Shown here: positions 1 to 7,179 of the stretch, in pieces
Layout: each line of letters starts with the position of its first letter
How positions within the stretch are numbered: position 1 is the stretch's first letter
Assembly: GCF_035503745.1 (NCBI RefSeq)
Contig: NZ_DATJTC010000018.1
Location: forward strand, 1-64,000
DNA from: Dyella_B sp035503745
Lineage (GTDB): Bacteria; Pseudomonadota; Gammaproteobacteria; Xanthomonadales; Rhodanobacteraceae
DNA: 64,000 nucleotides
Reading direction: 5' to 3'
Made by a program: the position numbers and the translations under genes
Notes under the pieces: model-generated
Database searches by the model: none
The model's input: only the letters and a program-made list of their open reading frames with translations
Told to the model about the DNA's origin: nothing

Positions 1-80
1 AACAGGTGGTCCTGGGGAACCAGCATCTCGAGTGTCACCATCTCCAGATGCTGTTGGGCCGGCGTCGGTATCTTCAGCAT
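1..80 (-). CDS. IS1182-like transposase, N-terminal fragment cut by window edge
   Basis: A minus-strand frame opens with ATG at 80 and runs off the left edge, leaving 26 visible residues that begin MLKIPTPAQQHLEMVTLEML. From memory this matches the N-terminus of IS1182-family DDE transposases, which typically continue with a DHLLR segment. Only the start is visible, so completeness and the rest of the element cannot be judged. Its head faces the DUF2909/SURF1 locus, with two hairpins just upstream of the start codon. The family call rests on a short stretch and is moderately sure. Confidence 0.6.
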   Translation of the reverse strand, partial: MLKIPTPAQQHLEMVTLEMLVPQDHL

Positions 81-92
81 GGCCCATTAAAC

Positions 93-124
93 GACAAACC
101 CCAACGCGATGGTTGGGGTTTGTC
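93..124. repeat. Perfect 13-bp inverted repeat hairpin
   Basis: GACAAACCCCAAC (93-105) pairs perfectly with GTTGGGGTTTGTC (112-124) around a six-base loop. It lies 12 bases upstream of the transposase start and 10 bases before a second hairpin with a T tract. It could be a terminator stem protecting the element from read-in, or part of the element end. No U tract follows on the plus strand. Confidence 0.5.
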
Positions 125-133
125 AGCAGTCTG

Positions 134-158
134 AGCCCGCCAGATGGCGGGCTTTTTG
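134..158 (+). terminator. Rho-independent terminator
   Basis: AGCCCGCC (134-141), loop AGAT, GGCGGGCT (146-153), then TTTTG. The eight-base-pair stem plus T run is a classic intrinsic terminator reading rightward. No plus-strand gene precedes it in the window, so it either ends a gene disrupted or hidden to the left or insulates the transposase region. Confidence 0.7.
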
Positions 159-287
159 TCTTTCGTGCGCGCCGGGGCAGGGGCAGGCGCTAAAAATGTC
201 GCGGGTTGGGCACCGGGGCAGGGGGCTGGCTACAATGGTGTGCTCTGGCCGGTTGCCGCGGCGTGTTCGCGCTACCGGCCGGGCGGC

Positions 288-503
288 TCATTGACCCACG
301 CCATGCGGGTGAATCCAGCCCATCTTGATGCCGACGATCACCATGGCGATCAACAGCAGCGAAAAGCTGATGCGCCGTGTCAGCGCCCATGCGGTGCGCT
401 TGCTGCCGCCCTTGTCGGTCATCATGAAGTACAGCGCCTGGCCGAGATTGAACACCACCACCAGGAACATGATCACCAGCGCGACTTTGTAGGCGGTTTC
501 CAC
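288..503 (-). CDS. DUF2909 twin-transmembrane protein
   Basis: This is a 71-residue protein with two hydrophobic helices (about residues 5-27 and 45-62) separated by a polar DKGGSKRTAWALTRR loop and ending in GWIHPHGV. This matches the small twin-TM DUF2909 family found beside cytochrome c oxidase genes in proteobacteria. Its molecular role is unknown; a part in oxidase biogenesis is inferred from position. The start is taken as GTG at 503, because the upstream extension is implausible and the encoded peptide begins just before the first helix. It is transcribed away from SURF1, with 59 bases between the two start codons, so both promoters must lie in or near that gap. Confidence 0.75.
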   Translation of the reverse strand: METAYKVALVIMFLVVVFNLGQALYFMMTDKGGSKRTAWALTRRISFSLLLIAMVIVGIKMGWIHPHGVGQ

Positions 504-562
504 GTGACAGATCCGATCCGTAGCGACGCAAGCAGTATAGCCATCCGGCACGGAGCCACCGC

Positions 563-1309
563 GTGAGCTGGCTGCGCAAGCCCTCGTGGTGGTCGGTGGC
601 GATAACCATCGTGGGCGCCCTTGTTTTCGTGCGTCTTGGCATCTGGCAGTTGCATCGCGCCGACTACAAGGACGAACTTCTGCGACGGTATGCCGCAGCG
701 GCCAGCGCGCCGGTGCAGGCCTTCGACGCGGTGGCCGCGCACCCCCCTCAGGATGCTTATCCGCGCGTGCGCGTGGCAGGCCGCTACCTTGCCGACCGCA
801 TGTATCTGCTGGATAACCCCAAGCACGACGGCATGGGTGGGGTGGAAGCCTACGTACCGTTCCAGCCGGATGGGCAGAGCCGGTTGCTGCTGGTGGACCT
901 GGGCTTTCTTCCGGGCAATGGCACCGGCGCGAGGCCGCAGTTGCCGCCGCTGCCGGAGGGCCCCCAGGTACTGCACGGTCTTTATCAACCGCCGCCGGGC
1001 ACGGGCCTGGAAATGGGCGGCGATGCGCTGGCGCGGCAGACACAATGGCCCAAGGCCTCGATCTACCTGGATATGCAGCAGGTCGCCGCGGACCTGCACG
1101 CCACGCTGTATCCGCGCGTGCTGGCGCTGGATGCCGATCCCGCGTCGATCTACGTGCGCGTGCACGCGCTGGATCTTTCCTCGATGCCGCCGGCGCGGCA
1201 TCGTGCCTACGCTTTTCAATGGTTCACCTTCGCCTTTGCGGCGGTGGTGATCTTCCTGGTCCTGCATCGGGCGAAGCGTCGTCCACACAAGCACAAGAAC
1301 GCATCATGA
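563..1309 (+). CDS. SURF1 family cytochrome oxidase assembly protein
   Basis: This 248-residue inner-membrane protein has the SURF1 layout: an N-terminal helix (about 11-30) followed by the family-typical GIWQLHRADYK segment, a large periplasmic domain with DNPKHDGMGGVEAYVPF, and a C-terminal helix (about 214-236). SURF1 proteins assist insertion of heme a into cytochrome c oxidase subunit I. The start is GTG at 563 with GGAG seven bases upstream. Its stop overlaps the next ATG (ATGA), the first of several such overlaps linking this operon through ctaB, so the four genes are probably co-translated. Confidence 0.9.
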   Translation: MSWLRKPSWWSVAITIVGALVFVRLGIWQLHRADYKDELLRRYAAAASAPVQAFDAVAAHPPQDAYPRVRVAGRYLADRMYLLDNPKHDGMGGVEAYVPFQPDGQSRLLLVDLGFLPGNGTGARPQLPPLPEGPQVLHGLYQPPPGTGLEMGGDALARQTQWPKASIYLDMQQVAADLHATLYPRVLALDADPASIYVRVHALDLSSMPPARHRAYAFQWFTFAFAAVVIFLVLHRAKRRPHKHKNAS

Positions 1310-1875
1310 CTGAACCGACCGACCGCGCCGTACGCGCCAGCCGCCTGAAATTCCTGCTGGTGGTGCTTGTGTTCGCCGCGCCGATCATCGCGGCGGGCCT
1401 GCTCAACCTTGCAGGCTGGCAACCCACCGGCAAGGGCTACGGCCAACCGATCGCCCCGCAACGCAATTTCGAGCAGGAGCGCCTGCAGGTACGGCTGGAC
1501 GATGGCCAATGGTGGCCCTGGCGCGACAAGTCCCCGCGGCTCACGCTGATCGCGCTGGCCGGTCCCGGCTGCGCGGCGCATTGCCTGGATACGCTGACCA
1601 AGATGGCCGCCGCACGCATCACGCTCAACAACAACATCGATCGCCTGCGCCTGCTCTACATCGGCCAGCCGCCCGCCGATGCCGCCACCGATGGCATGCG
1701 CAACTACTGGCGGCTCGGCTCGGACGTGCAGGGCCGCCTGGCCCAATACGTGCCGAGCGTCCCAGACAGCGTCACCGCATTGCTGGTGGAATCCGACGGC
1801 ACCGCGCTGACGCTGTATCCTGCCGGCTTCGATCCGAGCGGCCTGCGCAAGGATCTGCAGAAGGTGATCCGCTGA
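1306..1875 (+). CDS. Membrane-anchored cytochrome oxidase assembly-associated protein
   Basis: This protein has 189 residues. It has a short cytoplasmic N-terminus, one helix (about 15-37), then an extracytoplasmic domain with a weak thioredoxin/SCO-like feel: LIALAGPGCAAHCLDTLTK contains Cys-x3-Cys, the spacing used by SCO copper chaperones, and the C-terminal LLVESDGTALTLYPAGFDPSGLRKDL resembles their end. Overlaps on both sides (ATGA with SURF1, TGATG with ctaA) tie it to heme A/oxidase assembly. A redox or copper-handling role is inference; the family is usually annotated as hypothetical. Confidence 0.7.
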   Translation: MTEPTDRAVRASRLKFLLVVLVFAAPIIAAGLLNLAGWQPTGKGYGQPIAPQRNFEQERLQVRLDDGQWWPWRDKSPRLTLIALAGPGCAAHCLDTLTKMAAARITLNNNIDRLRLLYIGQPPADAATDGMRNYWRLGSDVQGRLAQYVPSVPDSVTALLVESDGTALTLYPAGFDPSGLRKDLQKVIR

Positions 1876-3029
1876 TGTCGCTGCATGCCCGCAAATGGGT
1901 GCCTTATATCGCGTTGCTGGCGGCGGCGTTCGCCTTCGGTCTGGTGATGTTCGGCGCGTTCGTGCGTCTTTCCAATGCGGGCCTGTCCTGCCCGGACTGG
2001 CCCACCTGCTACGGCCAGGCAACCTGGCCGCGGCACGCGCAGGCGGTGGCGCGCGCCGACGCGGCATTTCCCGATCGGCCGTACGAAGCGGACAAGGCGT
2101 GGCGCGAACAAGTGCATCGCATGCTCGCCGGCACGCTCGGCCTGCTGGTGCTGGTGCTGGCATTGTTGGCAGCGCGCCGCGATCGCCTGACGGTCGGCGC
2201 GATCGTGCTGAGCGCGATCTTCGCCACCGTGGGCGTGACCTTATATTTGCACGGCGAGCGCAATTGGTCCTCGGGGCTGGGCTTGCTTGCGATCCTGCTG
2301 CCGATGATGGGGGCGTCGTGGTTGCGCGAGCACGCCGCCTTCAAGGTGAGCGTGCTGGCGCTGGCGGTCATCGTGTTCCAGGCGATGCTGGGCATGTGGA
2401 CGGTGACGCTGCTGCTGAAGCCGATCGTGGTGATGGGGCATTTGCTCGGCGGCATGACCACCTTTGGTCTGCTCGCTTACGTCGCATTGCGTTTGAACGG
2501 TGTCGGGGCGGCCGATAACCGTCATGCCCGGCTGCGTCGCGCGGTCGTGCTGGGCATCGTGCTGCTGGCGCTGCAGATCGCCTTGGGCGGATGGACGTCC
2601 GCCAACTATGCCGCGCTCGCCTGCGGCACCGACTTCCCCACCTGCCTGGGGCAGTGGGCGCCGCCCACCGATTTCCACCAGGGTTTTGTGCTGTGGCGCG
2701 AGATCGGCGTGAACTACGAGGGTGGTGTGCTGGACATGGCCGCGCGCAGCGCGATCCAGATCACGCACCGCATCGGCGCGCTGGTGGTGTTTTGCTATCT
2801 GACGTGGCTTTCGTACCGGCTGGTGCGCGCGGGCTTCCGTTTCGGCGGTCTTGCTGTTCTGGTAGTGCTGCTGCTGCAGATTGGACTGGGCATCAGCAAC
2901 GTGCGCTTTGGCCTGCCGCTGCCGGTGGCGACGCTGCATAACGGTGGAGCGGCGTTGTTATTGTTTACCCTGCTGGCCAATTTCGTGCGCCTGCAGCCGT
3001 GGCGTGAGCTGCCGGACGCCAGCGCATGA
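1875..3029 (+). CDS. ctaA: Heme A synthase (COX15/CtaA)
   Basis: This is a 384-residue polytopic protein with eight hydrophobic segments. Family motifs are visible: GAFVRLSNAGLSCPDWPTCYG near the N-terminus, a second pseudo-repeat with GGWTSANYAALACGTDFPTC, and conserved histidines in REQVHR, VMGHL, QITHR and ATLHN that would bind heme. It converts heme O to heme A together with the next gene product. The paired Cys motifs in the loops fit the CtaA/COX15 type. The start ATG overlaps the previous stop and the stop overlaps ctaB. Confidence 0.95.
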   Translation: MSLHARKWVPYIALLAAAFAFGLVMFGAFVRLSNAGLSCPDWPTCYGQATWPRHAQAVARADAAFPDRPYEADKAWREQVHRMLAGTLGLLVLVLALLAARRDRLTVGAIVLSAIFATVGVTLYLHGERNWSSGLGLLAILLPMMGASWLREHAAFKVSVLALAVIVFQAMLGMWTVTLLLKPIVVMGHLLGGMTTFGLLAYVALRLNGVGAADNRHARLRRAVVLGIVLLALQIALGGWTSANYAALACGTDFPTCLGQWAPPTDFHQGFVLWREIGVNYEGGVLDMAARSAIQITHRIGALVVFCYLTWLSYRLVRAGFRFGGLAVLVVLLLQIGLGISNVRFGLPLPVATLHNGGAALLLFTLLANFVRLQPWRELPDASA

Positions 3030-3904
3030 GCCTGGCGCGTGAGTATCTGCAACTGACCAAGCCGCGCGTGGTGGCGCTGCTGGTGTTCTGCGCGGTCATC
3101 GGCATGTTCCTGGCGGTACCCGGCATTCCGCCGTGGCACGCGCTGGTGTGGGGCACGCTTGGCATCTGGATGGCGTCGGGTTCCGCCGCCGCCTTCAATC
3201 ACCTGATCGACGAGCGCATCGACAAGCTGATGGCGCGCACCGCGCGTCGTCCGCTGGCCACGGGTACGCTCAAGCCGCGCCAGGTGCTGGTGTTTGCGAT
3301 CGTGCTGGGCATCGCATCAATGCTGGTGCTGGCGCTGCTGGTCAACGGGCTTACCGCATGGCTGACGTTCGGCGGATTGATCGGTTATGCCCTGGTGTAC
3401 ACCGCCTACTTGAAGCGCGCCACGCCCCAAAACATCGTCATCGGCGGCCTGGCCGGCGCGATTCCGCCCGTGCTTGGCTGGACGGCGGTGACCGGCGCGC
3501 TGCATCCGTTCGCGCTGCAGCTGTGCATGATCATCTTCGTATGGACGCCGCCGCACTTCTGGGCGCTGGCGATCTTCCGCCGCGAGGACTACGCCCGCGC
3601 CGAGATCCCGATGCTGCCGGTGACGCACGGGGTGCGCTACACACAATGGCAGATCCTGCTGTATACGATCCTGCTGGTACTGGTGAGCCTGCTGCCCGCG
3701 ATCACCGGCTATACCGGCCTGATCTATTTCGGTGGCGCGCTGGTGCTGGGCGGCGGATTTCTCTATTACGCCATCCGCCTGATGAATCCGCCGGACGAAT
3801 ACTTCGCCATGCGCACGTTCAAGTATTCGATCATCTATCTGATGGCGCTGTTCGCCTTCCTGTTGGCCGACCACTGGCTAAGCAAGGGCCCGGCGGCGTT
3901 CTGA
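3026..3904 (+). CDS. ctaB: Protoheme IX farnesyltransferase (heme O synthase)
   Basis: This 292-residue UbiA-superfamily membrane prenyltransferase carries the diagnostic Asp-rich motif NHLIDERIDKLMARTARRPL (about residues 53-72) and a second loop motif, WTPPHFWALAIFRREDY (about 172-188). It attaches a farnesyl group to heme B, giving heme O, the substrate of the preceding CtaA. About nine hydrophobic segments and the length are normal for the family. It is the last gene of the assembly operon; the AT-richer cassette begins about 340 bases downstream. Confidence 0.95.
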   Translation: MSLAREYLQLTKPRVVALLVFCAVIGMFLAVPGIPPWHALVWGTLGIWMASGSAAAFNHLIDERIDKLMARTARRPLATGTLKPRQVLVFAIVLGIASMLVLALLVNGLTAWLTFGGLIGYALVYTAYLKRATPQNIVIGGLAGAIPPVLGWTAVTGALHPFALQLCMIIFVWTPPHFWALAIFRREDYARAEIPMLPVTHGVRYTQWQILLYTILLVLVSLLPAITGYTGLIYFGGALVLGGGFLYYAIRLMNPPDEYFAMRTFKYSIIYLMALFAFLLADHWLSKGPAAF

Positions 3905-4241
3905 ATTATTCCACCTGGCGGTGCGGTGCCAGGACGGCGCGAAGCCGCATGATGCGGCACGCAAGTGCCTTGCAGCCTGCCGTCGGGCTTCGATCCCGGT
4001 TCCCGCCAGCCCTTCGTTTTGAGCGAAGCCAGACGCGGTTTGACCAATCATGCGGTGATCCAGGCGCGGGCAGGGTTGGCTGCGTTTGCGTGAAGTCAAT
4101 CGGAGCGGACGCAAACTTCACGTTTTTCGGCATTTTCCTACACGCAACGCGATCGCCTTCAGCTACTTTTCCGATTCAGCTGGAAGGCCGCCGGCATGCC
4201 GTACCGCGTGGATCGACATGACCAACACAGGATAGTGGACC
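3905..4241. other. Intergenic region between ctaB and the accessory cassette
   Basis: No convincing gene is seen; the short reading frames here lack family features. Base composition falls toward the right end. Positions 3984-4007 resemble the T-arm plus acceptor 3' strand of a tRNA-Gly (TTCGATCCC followed by TTCCCGCC), which might be an attachment scar, but the arm is imperfect and no 5' half is present. No clear intrinsic terminator for ctaB was found. Confidence 0.5.
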
Positions 4242-4427
4242 ATGGTCGCTTACTTCGACTGCAACGCAACGACGCCCATCGAGCCGGAAGTCGCCGAGGT
4301 GGTGCGGCATGATCTCAGCAAGGAATATGGCAACGCGGGTAGCGCATCTCACGTGTATGGATGGGCCGCGTTCGATGCAGTGCAAAAAGCCAGGCGCCAA
4401 TTCGCAAATGTCCATGCGCCTCACTGA
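4242..4427 (+). pseudogene. Truncated DndA/IscS-like cysteine desulfurase (N-terminal 61 residues)
   Basis: The 61-residue product carries FDCNATTPIEPEVAEVV, EYGNAGSASHVYGW and AVQKARRQFANV, the N-terminal signature of class V aminotransferase-fold cysteine desulfurases and closest in wording to DndA-type enzymes. A full enzyme needs about 380 residues, including the PLP lysine and catalytic cysteine loop, all absent here. The frame ends at TGA 4425-4427, inside the start of the following acetyltransferase gene, so the body was probably removed by a deletion joining the two genes. It may now serve only to deliver ribosomes to the downstream start. Confidence 0.7.
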
Positions 4428-5157
4428 AACCGGCGCCTCACGGGACGAAGCCCTGCCCATCGTGCACAACTTGCTGGCCGCCGCCTTGATGGAGTGCTGT
4501 GAGCCGGGTCTCGTGAAAGCTATAAAGTCCCACGCGTCATTTGACGCCGCCGTAGACGATTGCGCGGACGATCTATTGGCTTTCGCCAGAAAGGATCCCG
4601 CCGCGGGCGGGTCCCTGCGTGCCATTGCGCAAGGTTACTCATCGTTCAAGGCCGTTGCCCACTATCGATTGGCGAACGCGTTACACAGGGAGGGCGCCCT
4701 GATCAGGCCGGATGATGATTCCATCTGCGCAAGCATCGACTTTCTTTCGTGTCGAGGAAAAATGCTTTCTGGCGCTGAAATACATCCGCGATGCACGATC
4801 GGCAGAAGATTTGTTCTCGATCACGGCTGGGGGACGGTCATCGGTGAGACCGCTTTTCTCGGCGACGATTGCTACGTGTTGGGCGGCGTGGTGCTCGGGG
4901 CCATCGGTATTGCCGACAACCCGCGTGCAAAACGCCACCCAACGATAGGTCATCGTGTCCAGATTGGCGCGTATGCCAGAGTGTTTGGTCCAGTGAGCAT
5001 AGGGGACGATGCTTTCATAGGGGCGCATTGCGTTGTTCGGCACGATGTAAAGGCGCATTCGCGCGTATTGCTGAAAAGCACGTTGCAGATAATCAAAGAG
5101 CGTGTTGGCGCGCGCATCATCGAACCGCGTTGCGAAGGGCGGTTGTCCCATGAATAA
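4408..5157 (+). CDS. Serine O-acetyltransferase (CysE/EpsC type)
   Basis: This 249-residue protein (start ATG 4408; an alternative is ATG 4414) has an alpha-helical N-terminal region (DPAAGGSL, YRLANAL) and a left-handed beta-helix of hexapeptide repeats from about residue 122. Catalytic landmarks are present: AEIHP (124-127) and DHGWGTVIGET with His139 corresponding to the CysE active-site histidine, then KRHPTIG. It would acetylate L-serine to O-acetylserine, the activated substrate for PLP beta-replacement enzymes such as the one at 7180. The start lies inside the broken desulfurase frame and the end overlaps the AlaX-like gene by eight bases, indicating one transcript. Desulfurase-CysE pairing is known in nif clusters. 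Composition is AT-richer than the flanks. Confidence 0.85.
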   Translation: MSMRLTETGASRDEALPIVHNLLAAALMECCEPGLVKAIKSHASFDAAVDDCADDLLAFARKDPAAGGSLRAIAQGYSSFKAVAHYRLANALHREGALIRPDDDSICASIDFLSCRGKMLSGAEIHPRCTIGRRFVLDHGWGTVIGETAFLGDDCYVLGGVVLGAIGIADNPRAKRHPTIGHRVQIGAYARVFGPVSIGDDAFIGAHCVVRHDVKAHSRVLLKSTLQIIKERVGARIIEPRCEGRLSHE

Positions 5158-5950
5158 ATTCCATCGAGCCACACGGAAGTGCTATTACGAAGACCCTTGT
5201 TTGTACGACTGCATGGCCTGCGTCATCAAGGTTGGGCCCGATTACGTCGAACTCGACAGAACGGTTGCGTATCCTGAAGGCGGAGGTCAGGAATCTGATC
5301 ATGGCGTGATCATCGCACCCGATGGCCTCCAGATCCGCTTCGTGCATGCGCGGAAAATGTACGTGACGAAAGTCCACATTCCCGACATGCCCGAGGTCGG
5401 TGTGGATGGCGTGGTCGAACATGTGGTTCATGACCAAGACCGGGCGCTCATCGAAAAGCTTCGTCCGGGCATGCCGGTCATGCTGCGAATCGACGTGGTC
5501 AGGCGCTCCCGGCTATCGCTTAGCCACACGGCATCGCATTTGGTTTATTTGGGCGTGTCGAAAGTTAGGCCGGACGCTATGGCGCGGACATTAGGCTGTC
5601 ATATCCGAACCACGGCCGCGCGATTTGATTTTGCCGTCGACAATCGGTTCACGCTTGAGGAATTGGCGGAAATTCAAAACATAGCCAACGGCTTTGTTGC
5701 AAGAAATGGCTCGGTGAACCTATACGCCCACCCGGAATACCCCGATGCGCGCTATTGGGAGTGCGAGGGCGAGGTCATACCTTGCGGAGGAACGCACATC
5801 GGTTCAACCGGTGCGATTGGCTCTCTCGTTCTTCAACGGAAGAGTTTGGGGAAAGGCAAAGAGCGCGTTGCCTGCGAGTTTGGCCAGGCGGTACTCAAAA
5901 CAGAAGCCTTTCATGCTTGGAATGCCAATACTGGAACTGATCAGGAATGA
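5150..5950 (+). CDS. AlaX-like trans-acting aminoacyl-tRNA editing protein
   Basis: The 266-residue product has the AlaRS-editing/AlaX architecture: an N-terminal domain with AYPEGGGQESDHG (40-52), then the second-additional domain with zinc ligands His126 and His130 (SHTASH) and Cys212 and His216 (CGGTH). All four ligands are intact, so deacylase activity on a mischarged tRNA is expected. Free-standing AlaX proteins normally hydrolyse Ser- or Gly-tRNA(Ala). It overlaps the acetyltransferase stop and, through ATGA, the MFS gene start. In this setting it may protect against a non-protein amino acid made by the neighbours, which is inference. There is no tRNA synthetase core. Confidence 0.85.
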   Translation: MNKFHRATRKCYYEDPCLYDCMACVIKVGPDYVELDRTVAYPEGGGQESDHGVIIAPDGLQIRFVHARKMYVTKVHIPDMPEVGVDGVVEHVVHDQDRALIEKLRPGMPVMLRIDVVRRSRLSLSHTASHLVYLGVSKVRPDAMARTLGCHIRTTAARFDFAVDNRFTLEELAEIQNIANGFVARNGSVNLYAHPEYPDARYWECEGEVIPCGGTHIGSTGAIGSLVLQRKSLGKGKERVACEFGQAVLKTEAFHAWNANTGTDQE

Positions 5951-7161
5951 ATCTTAAGCATACGGAAGTGGGTTTGATGGACTCGGGCGAGCTGCGGCTG
6001 CCCTCGTCAACCTGCGTATTGTGCTTGTGCCAGGCGCTCAATCTCACCGCGGCGATCGTATCGGTGACAGTGGCCGCGCTCGTCGGCGAGCAATTGGCAC
6101 CTCATCCGGTATGGTCTACGCTTCCTTATGGCGTGCAATTTGCGGTCGTCGCATTGCTTACCTATCCCGCCTCGGTGTTCATGCGCCGCTTTGGTCGAAG
6201 AGCAGGGTTCATGCTCGGGGCGACGATGTTGATCGCGGCGGGATGCGTGGGCTTCGCTGCGATTGAAAGGTCCCGCTTCGCGGGGCTTGTTCTTGCTCAC
6301 GGATTGCTCGGCGCATACGTGGCATTCGCGAATTTTTACCGGTTCGCAGCGGTCGATCGCCTGTCCGCTGCGTTGCGGCCGCGTGGCCTCTCGCTCGTCG
6401 TGGCTGGTGGGGTGCTGGCCGCATTTATTGGGCCGTGGCTTTCCATGGGGCTTGGGAGCGTGGAAGGCTATGCACCATTCGCGCTTTGCTATGCGAGTTT
6501 TTGCGCCATCGGGTTCTGCACCATGATCTTGTTGGGGCTATGGAAGCGGGCTCCTGCCATGCCAACGACAAACGCGGCATCCACTAAAGAAATCGAGCAG
6601 CACGTCATCGCTCCCATCGCGGCAGCCGTCTTCTCCTCGGCCAGCGCCTACCTGATCATGAACCTGTTGATGGTGCAGGCTTCGCTGGTCATGAACTCGA
6701 TGGGGGTCGGTTTTCACGCAGGTACCTGGGCGATACAGGGGCATGTGCTCGCCATGTTCGTGCCTTCCTTTGCCACCGGACTGGTTATCAACCGGCTTGG
6801 TTATCGCGCGACGCTATGCGGTGGTTTTCTTCTGTTGATAGCGGCTACGTTGCTTGCGTTCGTTGGCTTGGGCGGGTTTTCCGCCATGCTGGCGGGGCTC
6901 ATCCTGCTTGGTGTGGGTTGGAATTTCAGTTACATCGGTGGCGGTGCCCTGCTTGCCAAATATCTTACGGATGAGAACAGGCATCGGATGCAAGGAATCA
7001 ATGACTCGATCATCGCTATATCCGCCACGGTTGGGGCGTTCGTTCCCGCCTTGCTGCAGGCTTTGGTCGGGTGGAGAAACACCAACCTTTTATGCCTGTT
7101 GATATGCATCTTCGGTTTCGTTCTTGCTTGGCATGCAACCGGGAAGGCGTCGTTGGACTAG
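5947..7161 (+). CDS. MFS transporter, candidate exporter of the cassette
   Basis: This is a 404-residue protein with about twelve hydrophobic helices in two halves joined by a polar loop around residues 195-220. The MFS loop 2-3 motif appears as MRRFGRRAGFMLG (about 79-91), and a matching segment, INRLGYRATLCGG, follows in the second half. The substrate cannot be read from sequence. ATGA overlap with the AlaX-like gene and the downstream PLP enzyme suggest it moves the cassette product or a precursor. A hand-picked stretch (6961-7020) has 26 G/C of 60, against 41 of 60 in a chosen mgtA stretch, which supports a foreign origin. Confidence 0.85.
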   Translation: MNLKHTEVGLMDSGELRLPSSTCVLCLCQALNLTAAIVSVTVAALVGEQLAPHPVWSTLPYGVQFAVVALLTYPASVFMRRFGRRAGFMLGATMLIAAGCVGFAAIERSRFAGLVLAHGLLGAYVAFANFYRFAAVDRLSAALRPRGLSLVVAGGVLAAFIGPWLSMGLGSVEGYAPFALCYASFCAIGFCTMILLGLWKRAPAMPTTNAASTKEIEQHVIAPIAAAVFSSASAYLIMNLLMVQASLVMNSMGVGFHAGTWAIQGHVLAMFVPSFATGLVINRLGYRATLCGGFLLLIAATLLAFVGLGGFSAMLAGLILLGVGWNFSYIGGGALLAKYLTDENRHRMQGINDSIIAISATVGAFVPALLQALVGWRNTNLLCLLICIFGFVLAWHATGKASLD

Positions 7162-7179
7162 TCGTAGGGAGCTGCTTGC

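Noticed and set aside
3133..4221. Long plus-strand frame overlapping ctaB and the following gap
   Set aside because: It runs out of frame with ctaB, is Arg/Ala-rich and carries no signal or domain; ctaB accounts for the coding region.
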